NCBI RefSeq assembly: GCF_021134715.1
Contig: NC_060026.1
Coordinates: 13,817,001 to 13,881,000, forward strand
Direction: 5' to 3'
From: Daphnia pulex
Lineage: Eukaryota > Arthropoda > Branchiopoda > Diplostraca > Daphniidae
Length of the DNA stretch: 64,000 nucleotides
Below the pieces are notes generated by a model, which ran no database searches, was not told the DNA's origin, and saw only the letters and a program-made list of their open reading frames with translations. Shown piece by piece: positions 24,478 through 42,271 of the stretch. The translations under genes were made by a program, and so were the position numbers. Positions within the stretch are counted from its first letter, which is position 1. Each line of letters starts with the position of its first letter.

Positions 24478-26084
24478 ATATTCAACAATTGAAAAAACAA
24501 AACAAAAAGAAAACGATGGAATTGTTCCTTTTTGTTTGTTTTTGGATGGGACACTCGGCGGATATTCTTCTTTTTGGTAGGGAAAAGAAAGGGGGAAACA
24601 AAAATACTATATGCGATTTTATTATTTTTTAGTCAATACCACCAACAAATGGATACGTCCCATTACGATTGTGATCGGACGTTGTGTCTTTATAATCTTT
24701 CTATTATTCTATATTAAATAATAATACCCAGTTCCTTTTAAAAAAACAAATGGCGCTTCCTCCCCTAATTTTTTCTCTTTTTCTTTTCAAAAAATTATTT
24801 GGGTCGTTTCCCAAACCAAAAAAAAAAAGTTTTTATTATTTTCCCTCCCACAATTTTGTTGCCGCGTGTGTGCTGTGTAGTTTGCTATCAAAAAATTCTT
24901 TTTTTTTCCCTCCGCTTTCCCCTCTTTACAAAAATCAAATTTTTACCCACGATTTTCGATGGCTTTTTGTCGAGAGAAAGAAATTGGTGTGACACACATC
25001 TTTACGATAATTACAGTCCCACTTAGTCAGTGTAAAATCCTAGATCTAAAAAATTACATTTTTGTGTTTTTTTTTGTGTTGAAAGCAAAAGATTTCACTT
25101 TATATCGGAATGAAATTTGTTGTTTTGCTTTTGTACACCACAACAGTCGAAAATACCGAAACGAAAAAGAATAATAATTCAACTAACTGCTGTGGGCTTT
25201 TAAAACTAGACTGTCCGTGTGATTTGAGAGAACAATGGGGAAAAGAAAAATAATAATATAACAAATCAAAGTAACCAACCCGATGATCGAAATACTATAT
25301 TCAATTATTTATGTTATGTTGTCCAGACGTTCAAAAAAAAAGAAAGAAAAAAGAAATATACTGCCAAGACAAAAAAGATTGTTACTTGATTGATTGACTT
25401 GATCTTTAGTGGCTTGTTATCGATGGGTGGCAGTCAACAAAAAGTTTGAATGACAAATCTTCTTTCAGCATGGCAATTATTTGTTCATTCCTTATCATCT
25501 ACCTGGTTTGGAAAATCTGAAAGAATGATTGATCAATATATTTCATCACAGAAAAATGATTTACCTGTTTATTGTGATGCGCAAGGTATTTGACCCCCAT
25601 GAAATGGCATTTCCAGACGATAAAAAACCAGTTGAAATTTGTGCGTTCAATCGTCTGAAGATAAAAACAACTTGAGAAATGGCAAAAATGTTAATTCAAA
25701 GTCATCAAATTCGGTTAACAAAGGAAATCTATTGACTGCCGACCGACTATTATCCTGGCGGGTCGTGATAAAGCCGTTCGCGTTATGGCCAAAAAGCATC
25801 GAAGAGGTCTTTTATAATATATACAAGTCGTTATAATAAGAGCTAGGGGAATAATAATCTGCGTAAAAAGTCTATACGGTTTAAATGAAACTCACGATCG
25901 GGGATTGAGTCTGCACGTTTTTATTGCCCTGGCGTTCGCATTCATCAAATCGACATGAAGAGGAAAAGTATAATCGCCGTGGGGGGGACCGCTGCAACAA
26001 TTTCGTGACTTTGTCTACAACAACAACCGCCAGGTGAGGAAAGCCAAAACACGCCGAAACGCAGAGCCATCCGCCAGCAAGAAA
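24478..26084. other. 3' UTR of Zasp gene 2 and spacer
   Basis: A/T-rich, with many short open frames of random character. Nothing beyond the presumed 3' UTR is supported. The frame immediately before 26085 stays open back to a TAA at 25971 but has no ATG. Confidence 0.4.
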
Positions 26085-26547
26085 ATGGTTTACGTGGAAG
26101 TGAACGCGGAAGACTCGACGACCACGTTCTTCGTGGCCGAGGACAGAGGTACACATTTGCATAGATTGAGCGCGAAGGAAATTAAAACTGCCAAACAGGT
26201 GATTGAAGAGACCTTCCAACCGAGTCACTCCATTGATGGACACGCTGGCACCATTGTCAACTCTGGAGGTTATCGCATAGATTTGCAAGGTTACGTAAAT
26301 AATTGCGGGACGAAATGGGCCAATGTTCAACTTCAATACGGCGTGAGGCGACCTGGATCGTCCAATATACTTTTGCCCAGGTATACTGATCCCCACTGAA
26401 GATTCGATTGATTGCTCTCATGACATTAGACTTAAGGCTCTTTTTCTCAGTTTAGAGCATCGAGTCGCTGTTTGGGTCCGAATTGTCCCTGCCACTCCCG
26501 ACGAACTGAAAGGAGCCCCGTTTCGTGATGATTTTGTCAAAACGTGA
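26085..26547 (+). CDS. Small two-exon protein of unknown function
   Basis: Two exons (26085-26380 and 26451-26547) joined across a 70-bp GT/AG intron keep phase 2 and give 130 residues. The sequence has normal coding character (mixed codons, several charged and aromatic residues) and no signal peptide, membrane segment or Cys pattern. Visible stretches include FVAEDRGTHLHRLSAKE, IVNSGGYRIDLQGYVNNCG and HRVAVWVRIVPATPDELKG; I do not recognise a family. The reading frame is also open for about 110 bp upstream of the ATG, so an earlier exon or non-canonical start cannot be excluded. It lies between the Zasp and GFAT genes on the same strand. Confidence 0.6.
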
Positions 26548-28430
26548 ATCTATACAGCACAGCACAATGAATCTGGACTCTAGTCGTCCTCAATTATTAT
26601 GAGGTAATCCTTATCACCTAGTCGCAACCTTTTGGCATTCACACAAAGCACAGTCAACGATCTCCAGAATAATCAGTATTGCATTATCTTGTAAATGTTC
26701 TCGTTTGAAATTGTGAAAGGGGCAGTTCTTGTGAATACATTCTTTGCGAAACTACATTGACCTTTAACATTACTTCCAATAATCTATTTATCAACAGGCT
26801 ACTCGGAATGCAACCTTTTGGTTTTACAATCTTCAAAGGTCAATAAGTTTGAGTTTCATTTCAAAGGAAATAAGAATAAGAACTTTACAGATCCTTAACC
26901 CAAGATATAATTTAATGCTATTTAGATGTCTATACCTATACTCAGAAAAACATAAATGTAAATGTACACACAAAAATTCAGAAAAGTAAGTTAAAACCCA
27001 AATACTTTCAAAATTTCCAGTTAGGGTTGGTTCTCTCTCAAGTCAATAATTTTAAAGAAGATTAACAGATTAGATTGACGAATGTGAGTACGTGATCAGT
27101 TGTTTGACAGTCGACACAAACACAAAAGCGCAGACGACCTTTAAATACGTTGCCAAACGATATTTCTTCATAAACAGGAAAGGTTTTTTCCGGTGGGGTT
27201 TTTCCAGCCCTAATTCCCACGATAATTGATTATAAATCCTATTTATAACTTATTTTCCACCCTCAAAGATATATAATTCCCTCTAGAGATGATCATTAAG
27301 GGTCGAGAAAATGTCGGTCTGGGGCAGACTTTCTGCCCTTATCAATGGCTCTATATCTTTATAAGGGCACGGTGCCATAAAGCCTTGACTTCAATAAAAA
27401 GAGAGAAAAAATATATATATCTTGTTATGCATTTACGACCTGGTTGTTGTCCTAGTGTTCAGCGCTATCATTTTTAAATGGAATTATTAGGAAACCCCTT
27501 TCTCCTTTCATTTTTGTGTTTTTGACGGTTAGATACTTGTTGCTGACCTCAATCGTTTCCCGGAAGCAATATGCTCGCAGCTGCTGATGGATATGGCGTG
27601 ATGATGGATCTAGGAAATGAACGTAAAAATCTATATTATCACGTAACTGATCACACCATCGATACTCGATACAACTAGTGAGGAAGTTGATGAGCCGGAG
27701 ATAAAAGTCATTCGAGCTTCAAATATTCGGTTACCAGGATACGGACATAACAAAAGACACTGAAATTATATTGACGTCGCCACCAACTGTGTGGGTTATT
27801 TGGTGTCAAAATAGATAAAGCTTTATAATCTTCGTCACACAAACACAAAAAATTAATCCAATTTTTATTTTTTACTGCGTGGTCGGTAGGGACAGGAGCT
27901 TATCTGAACGAGCGGATTGGTTCAATTTTGAGGGCGGACCGAAAATGCTCGTCATCGTGAGAATAATAAATCTATAATCTAAGGTCATTAGATTTTCATT
28001 TTATCAATTGTGTTTATGAACTTTGTTGTTGCCCAATTTTTTCCTACTGATAAATTTTTTAAACTGACGCAATATTTCATTTGTTTGACACGGGCGTGGT
28101 ATTTATCCTTCCCCCCCCCCCCCTAGAGAGTTTAGTGCGTAGTTGATTGGACGAGCGGTAGATAGCGTTAAGGGAGTTGCCAGAAACCGTTTTCTACGTC
28201 GGCTGCTTTTCTGCTTCCTGAATTTCACACACAGTTTATTGGCAGCCAGCCCAGAGTTGTGTGCCACTCACCCGACGTTTTCCCTGTGTATATGAACCCG
28301 ATTACCTGAGCAACTCAAGTCATTCCCGTTTGCAGCGTGAAACAGTCAACATTACCCTCTCTCAGCTCTACCCTGGGAATCGTTTTTATTGCTCTTTATA
28401 CACTTGTATTTCGAAAGGAACAGCTGTGAA
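26548..28430. other. Spacer and probable 5' region of GFAT
   Basis: Nearly 1.9 kb with no supportable exon; a C homopolymer of about eleven bases lies near 28120. The GFAT promoter and leader are expected within the last few hundred bases, but I found no convincing core element. Confidence 0.4.
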
Positions 28431-34106
<5,676 letters not shown>

Positions 34107-35137
34107 ATAAAGAAAGGTGAGAGAGAGATGAGGGTGTCGTCGACAAGTCCCTTTTTGGGCTCTTGGACGTTCCTTCGTGATCCTGTTTTGCTCAGAAGCG
34201 CCTCTTTTTATTCCCTACTTTCTCCCACATACAAATTTCTTCCACGTTTTTGCATTTCCTCCCGTTAGCTTTACTTGCCCTCAATTTTTTAATTCTTTCA
34301 TTTTCGTACATTTTCTATCGAGTGACATTTTATTAAGGTTCAAAAATCGGAATAGCTAAATTTCTAGCGGGAATTTGACACAAAAAATATCGAAAGCTAT
34401 AATAGTATATTTCGGCAGCGAATATTCTTCCAAAAAAAAAAACGTTTCGAGCATTTAATTTCTGTAAATATTTCACACATTTTTTTTACAAAATATTTTT
34501 GGACGGACCGAGTGGGATTGTGTTGAAAGAAAGATCCAACTGGGGACGGAATTTCGAGACATATTTTTAAATTGGTCGATTTTATAAAAGAGAGACTGTT
34601 TTTAATTCATTTGTATTTTTCTCCCTTTTTTATAAAAATGTCCCTTCATTCCGTCGAGAGTGATGATGTATCCCCACCCCCAATTCGTACTTCATCCCTT
34701 TAAATGACAAAAAAAGGAAAAGCACTCGGTCTTGTGCTGCAGTTTCGTCCATTTTATCATTTCTTTGAATATTGTGCTATTTTGCATTCCTCTTTCTTCC
34801 TTCGATTTTTTGATATCATAGTTTTTCTCCCCAATATTTGACGGTGGGTTGTTTTCGTAATACAACGGTTATATGGTCAATCAGTCGAGTGAATTCTAAA
34901 AAGTTGTTTTTAGATTTGTAAACAAGGAGCCGTTGTTTATTGCAACAGAAATCAAAGTCGACGAGGGAGGTTTACAAATTGGAAACTGAAACAAGATGAA
35001 GAAGTCTACATGAGCCAAGAGAAAAATTCATGCCTTCCTGTGGATCAAATTAAGTCAAAAAAAACAAAAATAGTCAGTGGAGAAAAAAAAAGACAACGGC
35101 GGCAGTGCCTATTTCTTCTTTTTCAATTCGACAAAAT
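34107..35137. other. Convergent 3' UTR region of GFAT and YTHDC1
   Basis: About 1 kb between two facing stop codons; A/T-rich with many T and A runs. No gene is supported. Confidence 0.5.
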
Positions 35138-36611
35138 TCAACGACGCTCACGTAGGCGACGCTCACGGCTGCGGTCTTCTCGGCGGTCAGCAGTTCGTCG
35201 GAGGAACTCGTCAACCGATCTCTCGTACTAATAAAAACGAACAAACCCACAAAGTTTAGAATAATAAAAAAATCGGGTCGATTTAAAAAGAAAAAACCTA
35301 CCGAACGGTGACTTTCACCACGAGACGACCTCGATGGAAGAGGTGGTGGTGGTGGAGGAGGATACTCTGGTAATGGCGGCCCATCGTAATAACGGGCCGG
35401 AGCCAGCGGCTCAAATGGCGGCTGTAACAGAAAACGGTCATTTATTCACGTGATTGTAAAAACAAAATTTCAAAAGAAAAAGTTCCTACCGGCGGTGGAT
35501 ATGGTATCGGTCCTAGAGAGGAATACTCTCGCATGAACTCGGCGTATGCCTGAAAATTTTAAATCAAAAATCAAGTTTTAATGATTAGATTCATTCATTT
35601 GGTCGGAAGGAAATGCGAAAAATTGTACGGCGGTGTAAGCTCGCTCGCGGTGCATGGCATAAGGGTTGACTCCCGGCGACCTCTCCCGACGGTTGTCTTT
35701 GAAGTCACGATATCCTACGTGTGACAAATTCAATGGGGCGAGATGTAGATTTTTAAAAAAAAAACAAATAAAAACGGACAATCAAAAGTGAAGTAGATTC
35801 AAATGAAAGAATGAAGAATCGAGTCGACTACCTCGACCTCTCTTTTGTAGGTTCCTGTTGTTGTTGCGGTGGTAGTCATCATCGTTGGATTGACGTCGTC
35901 GCAGGTTGCCTCTGTTTTTAAAAAAGGTGTGTTTAACACGAGTCACAATAGGCTAATTAGCACCGGGAGTCAGAGAGAACCACAGACAACACTTAGTAGC
36001 GAGACCGTCTTTACCGGTCGCTTACGAGTCTTCATTTTTTAAACAAATTTTTTTATAATTTTTTTTTGTTTTAAAAGAAGAAGAATGGAACTTCATGCAA
36101 CCAACGTTCTTTTTTCCTGCCAAACTCATTTTTCCCAAACTTTCACTTTTCCGCTTTTTTGGGGAGTTCTTAAAATCGATACGAAACGGGACGTTAAGTC
36201 ATATAAGGAATCGACGTGGGGGTCCACGTCCATCGTAGATGGAACTGGACAACACTTTTGACTGTGACACGCACGCACTTTCTACATTTTTTAAGGGAGC
36301 ACACAGCAAATTCTTTTTAGGAACCAACTTCGGTCACTTCGGAATTTCTTTGGGGGGGTTTGGTCACGAGACTCGGAAACCTTGGCCGCTCCATAGCACG
36401 AGCCATCGACAAAAAGTTCGAGAGGCACACATTTTTTTTTACACTAAACGTCCGCATGGAAGAATGGAGTCTCTTTTGGTTGATTTGAGCTGTGTACCTC
36501 CCCATGTCGTGACTGTCGTTGATGCCAGAACGGCCCGAACCGAATCCACCACGGTTTCGGTTTCTGTCGCGGAATCCACGCCGGCCTCCTCCTTGTTGCT
36601 GTTGTTGTTGA

Positions 36612-36642
<31 letters not shown>

Positions 36643-38403
36643 GCTGTAACGGTGCCATCGGGCCACGAGGACGGACCCCACCGTTGGCCACTTGAACGCG
36701 ACGGGCAGAATCCTTTGAGCGTCGCAAAACAGTCGACCATTCCACGTCTGAATCTTCGGCAAAAAGACGACACAATTCCTCGCCTACGTGATTCTCCACT
36801 TCCTGGGGAAATGACCAAAGAGACAATTTCAATTGATGTTGTTCTATAATCAAATACAATGTCGCTCATTGAGTGCGCATTTTTAAGAAAATAAAACCTG
36901 TCCATCACGACCGATTTTCACCGGTTTGCCTTCGTTCCATGGATTGTAAAGATGCATCACTCGGGTGAATGACAAGTCTTTCCTATTGAAAAAACAGAAC
37001 ATTGTTGGTTTGTAAACCGACTCTTAAATTCAGGGTGAGCTTTACTTGGATATCCAGTCAATCCGGAAAACACCGCCCAACGCTCTGGAAGAGAGTCCCG
37101 GAGGGAGTATCCATTGAACTGGGCTGGCATCTCTTCGGGACTCGATTGAAAGCCGAGCGAATCCGCAAAATTTGCCACTCTCCTTGACGGAGAAAACGAG
37201 CAAGACATTGCGACACTGACGGAAAGCCTGGTTTAGTTTGGCTTCGTTTTGCGGAGGCGTCGACCAAACACCTTTTAAGGGGGAAAATGACGTAAAATAA
37301 AGTAATTCTTGTAAATGTTAACGAAGTAAGAAGATAACTCTTGAACGCCGACAACCTTTGGATTTGGCCAGAGAGATATTTTCGGGGTTGTTGCTTTTCA
37401 TAAGGAAAAATCGCGCGTCGCGGAAGAGATAGTTTAGTTTTGTCGAATAATCTGGTGATAAAACTGACGTTAATACCCAAATGAAAGAATGAGATCAAAC
37501 AGACAAGGCTTACCATATTTCTTTGATTTCCCTTCTCCGTCTGACTTAGGACGCTTTGGTGATGAACCTGTAAAGCACCAATGAACATTCATTTAGTTGG
37601 ACTGTTGTGAAACGATAGAAATTGACAAACTTTTCTCGTCGATAGAACTTTTGAGTTGTTTGCGCTTCCTCTTGTGGCCTCGCCCCTCTTCATCGCCATC
37701 TTCTTTTTCTGCAAAACACATAATCACTTAAAAATTGAAATAATTAATTGATAAATGAGCATTAAGTACCAGAACCAGAATGAGAAGATGAAGATTCTGA
37801 TGACAAAGGAGGACTGTGTTGGTTTGATACCCTGGAAGAAGAACTAACTTCACTTCTAGTGTCCATTTCATCATCTCCCACATGATCTTCATTCTAAAAG
37901 CAACCAATTGGATGATGTTTAAGAAATAACTTCTATGAAGTTGCATTTATTCTTACTTCTGTTATGTCTAAGCGTTCTTCTCCCACAACTGTATCTTCAG
38001 GTTGTGCTGTAAGAGTTATTTCAACTCCTTCTCTATTTTCCCATGACAAAGAAGAATTATCCTGGGGAATTTTCTTGGACATGGAGTCATCGACAGACTG
38101 AGCTTTCATTAGTTCAGCCTCTTCGCTTGAAGTGAGGCTAATATCCTCTGATACTTGATCACTCTGGACTTGGAGGACTTCCAAATTTTCCTAAGTGAAT
38201 AAAGAACAAGTTTTAAGAGCTGACCATAGCTGACTGAGTTCAATCTTACCTTTAAGGACTTGCATTTCTTATCTTTCGCCATTTGAGCAGGAATGTCTGA
38301 AAGGGAAATGGCAATCTATAGTATTCTCTGCATGGAAACACGAAAAGCTTATCAACGACAGTGGCTTACCTTCATCCGGTAGGGAGTCAAGTCTAAGGCT
38401 CAT
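35138..38403 (-). CDS. YTHDC1: YTH-domain m6A reader
   Basis: Nuclear reader of N6-methyladenosine that influences splicing and export. Fifteen exons (38403-38370, 38296-38250, 38190-37957, 37893-37770, 37708-37631, 37567-37514, 37451-37356, 37271-37046, 36982-36898, 36802-36498, 35911-35832, 35714-35629, 35549-35490, 35421-35302, 35227-35138) give 572 residues. An acidic/Ser-rich N-terminus precedes a full YTH domain: [35 protein letters not shown] (with the cage Trp), [26 protein letters not shown] and the FRIDWI turn, [18 protein letters not shown] polyQ, an RG-rich tract, Pro-rich segments and the tail [16 protein letters not shown] follow; the tail resembles the VDDFLRR tail of vertebrate YTHDC1. 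Confidence 0.95.
36596..36645 (-). repeat. CAG/CAA coding repeat (polyglutamine) in YTHDC1
   Basis: Read on the minus strand, this encodes two Q runs separated by His just C-terminal of the YTH domain. Likely to vary in length between individuals. Confidence 0.7.
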
Positions 38404-39013
38404 TTCAAATCGAGATTTTTTTATAACTTGTTCATTTTTTCAATAACTGAAACAACAAAATAGTTACACCAAAATTGAGTTGATGGTTGTTTTATACCAA
38501 TGGCTGGAAGAATGTCAAATTCCAAATAGGAATAGCCAAAACAGCCGTGAGACTTTACAAAGACAACCTATAAATTGGAACAAGCTGCGAATAGAGCCAT
38601 CTGCCAGTCAAATGTGATGCTATTGATGATATATTCTTCCAACAGCAGATGGCAGAACTCAGCAGACGAAAATCTTTCATTCTTCCATCATCCATCAGAT
38701 GGTTGAGATTCAGATCAAACAACTGAACGAACAAATATTTCTAATGTTGATTTACAAATGGTCAGGCGGTTTATAGTTGTGATTCCCATCGTACCCTCCA
38801 ATTCCAGTTTGAGCATGAAAACATAGTTTTGTGCGCACAAAAAAATTATTCGGTTTTCAGGTTGTTTTGTTTCAAAGTTTTCAAAATTTTAGCTTTTGTA
38901 ACTCCCTTCAATTTTGTTCCCTTTTGCGTTTCAATATGATTCACAATCCCATAGCCAATAGAAAATAGTCGATTGTAATATAAAAGTAATTTATATAACT
39001 TTAAATACTTTAC
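38404..39013. promoter_or_regulatory. Divergent region between YTHDC1 and SLC25A44
   Basis: A 610-bp spacer with an imperfect inverted pair, GCCATCTGC near 38600 and GCAGATGGC near 38645. Both contain the AGATGGC core that recurs elsewhere in the window. Presumed shared promoter region. Confidence 0.35.
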
Positions 39014-40170
39014 ATGCTCAAAATGAATCCTATCGAGGAAACATCTTACATTCGAACCATTGAATGGGAAATGTTAGATAAGAAAAAATTCATCCCTTTG
39101 AGTATTACGAGTTCATGTATGGTTAGAACCAGCCTTTACCCTTTCACTTTAGTCAAAACTAGATTGCAAATTCAGAAAGGTAATGAGGTTTACAAGGGTA
39201 CCTGGGATGCTTTTCGAAAAATTGTCAAATATGAAGGCTTCAAAGGACTGTATAAAGGGTTTTGGGTCAATTTATTTTCAATCGTTTCCGGGACCTTTTA
39301 TGTTTTAACTTATGAAAATGTGAGACATTTGTTGCAAACCAATGGTGTTACTGACTCAAGAATCAGAGCACTTGTGGCTGGGGGTTGTGCTTCTCTGGTG
39401 GGGCAGACAATCATTGTGCCTATTGATGTAATAAGCCAACATTTGATGATGATGGGTCAGAAAGTAGGTATCTGAGTGAAATTTTTTTTAAGATTATGTA
39501 TGCTAATGTCAAATTTAAAAATTGTGCTTTTCAGATTGGTGGTGTAACACAAAATATCAAGCCAAATCTTCAAAATGGAATGGGAAAAAGTAAAACGCAA
39601 CTAGCCCTGGCAATCACGAAAGATATTTACCATACCGACGGTCTCCGGGGCTTTTATCGTGGATACGTTGCTTCGTTGTTCACCTATGTGCCTAGTTCAG
39701 CACTCTGGTGGACGTTCTATCATCTGTATCAAGGTACCATCAATTGAAAACGTTAAAAAGAAATTTCACCATTAAAGAAAATAAAATTGCAGATCATCTC
39801 AGCAACCTCTTCCCTGTGTGGTTCCCCCAGTTGGGAATACAGTGCACATCCGCAATTCTAGGAGGTATAACCACAACGACATTGATAAATCCTCTGGATA
39901 TTGTGAGAGCCAGACTACAGGTAAAATTATTTGAATCATTCCAAGGCGTCAATTGAATTCATTTGACGAATAAAATAGGTACAACGCCTGGACTCGATTG
40001 GACAAACCTTCCGCATTTTGTGGCGAGAGGAGCGCTTTTACACGTTCACCAAAGGATTAACTGCCCGTATCATCATGTCCACGTTTTATAGCTTTTCCAT
40101 CATTCTCGGCTATGAATCTGTCAAGCGGTGGAGTGTTAAAGAGCAGTATAGGGAACAAATCAGGTGGTGA
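39014..40170 (+). CDS. SLC25A44: Mitochondrial carrier, SLC25A44-like
   Basis: Inner-membrane transporter; the vertebrate orthologue imports branched-chain amino acids. Four exons (39014-39463, 39535-39733, 39793-39920, 39979-40170) give 322 residues. It opens with the family-typical [14 protein letters not shown], then shows three carrier repeats with PX[DE]XX[KR]-type signatures: [25 protein letters not shown] and [13 protein letters not shown], plus GLYKGFWVN and [13 protein letters not shown]. The end ...REQIRW resembles the DSRHW end of human SLC25A44. The start could be ATG 39014 or ATG 39023; the second fits the family better. Confidence 0.92.
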
Positions 40171-40583
40171 AAATTCAATCCTGATGACCTAACTTAGATA
40201 AATTTGTCGAGCTAGATTCTTTTAGCTGCATCTCCGAAGGGTAAAACTTAGAATCGAACCCGGTTTTTGTATATTGTATAAGTGGAAATTATTACAAGTT
40301 CATTCTACGCTTCCATTACATTAGGCATAGGGGAACCATATCATATTCGTTAACCGTTTCATATCTTATCTTATCTCTTATAATCTATAGATGCTCACAA
40401 AGTTGAATTAATATGATTGTATGAGTTAGTCTTAATAGGTGATCAGCGGTCTCGTACAATCGAGAAAAAAAGATTTGAATAGGTAAAATTGTTAAAAAGA
40501 ATGCCATTTTTTATATTTTCATGTTAGGTTTGTTCAGTGAGCGAATAACAAGTGCAAATTTAAAATAATAACGAAAGACAAAA

Positions 40584-41650
40584 TTAATATGCATTAGTAG
40601 ATCTCGCGGAATTTTGAGGAGGTTTGATCGAATCCTGGCTGAGGCATGTTGAAACAGTATCCAAACTGGAACTACGAGACATTCTTCTTTCAACTCTTAA
40701 AGCTATACGAGATTCCTTACGTTTCCGGTTAGAACTGCTGTCTTGTGGGCAATCATCACTACTTTGTTCGGCACTGTTGCGACCTAATTTCTGTGATTTT
40801 TGGTCTCCAGAACCTTTACTGGGAGATTTAACTACATTCATGATCATATTAGAGAGCCAATTTGGTTTTCCACTGGATCCAGAACTTTTAACAGTCTCTT
40901 GCTCAGGTTTTACTGCAGGTTGAGGGACAGTTTCTAAGAAAGTAACATTTTGATTTAAATTTCTTTAAAATAAAAAAATTAATAGACAAACCAAGTGGCA
41001 CTTCATGTTTTAAAGCAGCAGGATATGTTGCCTGTTGAACTCTTCTTATACTTCTTACAAAACCAGTATCCTTTCTTACTTGAGTCAAGTTGCAGTAATT
41101 AATTATATAAGGCACACAGCAGGTCTTTGAAAGATCCAAGGTTTGAAGTCCCTGTAATAAGTCAAATCACACATTATTAGTATGCACTATGCAGTATTGT
41201 TAAATAGACTCTTGTGTTAACTTACTGAGGACCAAGCTTTCTCTATGGCAACTTGAGCTTCCATACTGTACTCATTCCACTCAGAAAACCTATCACCAAG
41301 CCAATCCCATCGGATTCCTTGTCCAGCTGTACTACTCCTGGGATAGAGCATTCTTCTCACTGGGCTTGCTTCTTCTCTAACTTCACATATTTGAGTCATA
41401 GATGTCAAACTAATCCTAAAAAATTAAATATAACATTATAACAATTCAAAAGACCGTTATTCATTCACATATCCAACCTGAATCTACTGAGTGATGGGTC
41501 CGCATCTCCGAGCAAGACTTGAGTTAGTTTATTTTGATACGCTTTTTCTAAAATCTGCGAAACGGCTGGGGAATACGCTTTCCAATGCGAAGAATTTGGA
41601 CGACTCAAACATTCCCACACAACTACATATTGCTGAACATGCACTGCCAT
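40584..41650 (-). CDS. dx: Deltex-like protein with WWE repeats only
   Basis: Four exons (41650-41478, 41415-41226, 41151-40992, 40933-40584) give 290 residues. The two tandem WWE repeats typical of Deltex are complete: [20 protein letters not shown], then [25 protein letters not shown], and [57 protein letters not shown]. This region binds Notch ankyrin repeats in Drosophila. A Ser-rich tail with [13 protein letters not shown] follows, and a TAA ends the frame. The RING finger and Deltex C-terminal domain that give canonical Deltex its ubiquitin-ligase activity are absent, and only about 410 bp separate the stop from the next gene. It is either a short paralogue or a truncated gene. Confidence 0.85.
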
Positions 41651-42271
41651 CAATGAAATGAAGCTGATGAATCTTCAACAAAGGGCAATTATTAGGGTGG
41701 CCAATGACACATTCACACAGGTAGCCGTAGCACATCGATTTGGTTGTTTACAAACGAGTTCCATTAGGAGGAAGAGAAATCTTAGTATCTAAATTCACCG
41801 CTAGAGCACATTCATTAATCGATTCATCGTTTGTATTTTAGTAATACAAAGTTTACTTCACAATCTAGAAAATACAATAATTTGGTCATTTAAATTTTTA
41901 TAATATTAAAGACTGTACAATTTTAAGCAAATTTCAATATTCTGTTTGAACACGATAAGTTTTTAGATTTGGCAACGCTTCTCTGCCATATGCACTGTCC
42001 GTCAACGACAACGCGTTTTCACGTCGTCCCGTCCGGCACATTTCTGTGCATTTTCCTTCAATTATTGGATATTTTTCACGCAGATTTCTATCTTTAATTA
42101 AGGTAAGTGTGTTTCTTTATGATCATCATCTACTTTATCAAGAAAAAAATGTTCCAAACGGTTATGTTGATCTTTTTTCCAATGCCGGTTGGTTGCATCA
42201 GCAATTACAGCGAATGATAGTATCTTAATAAAATGTGCTCACATTTTTTTTTAGAGTGAAAACACTACAAC
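41651..42271. promoter_or_regulatory. Divergent region between Deltex-like gene and eIF3c
   Basis: Contains both promoters. A probable eIF3c leader exon ends at the donor near 42101 (AAG|GTAAGTG) and is spliced to the acceptor near 42254, 17 bp before the ATG. No clear core-promoter motif. Confidence 0.45.

Noticed and set aside
25639-25836. Short plus-strand frame upstream of the unknown small gene
   Set aside because: Composition and lack of splice connection suggest chance.
36239-36649. Plus-strand 136-codon open frame with leucine run
   Set aside because: It is antisense to the polyQ/RG exon of YTHDC1, whose minus-strand frame joins correctly to the YTH domain.
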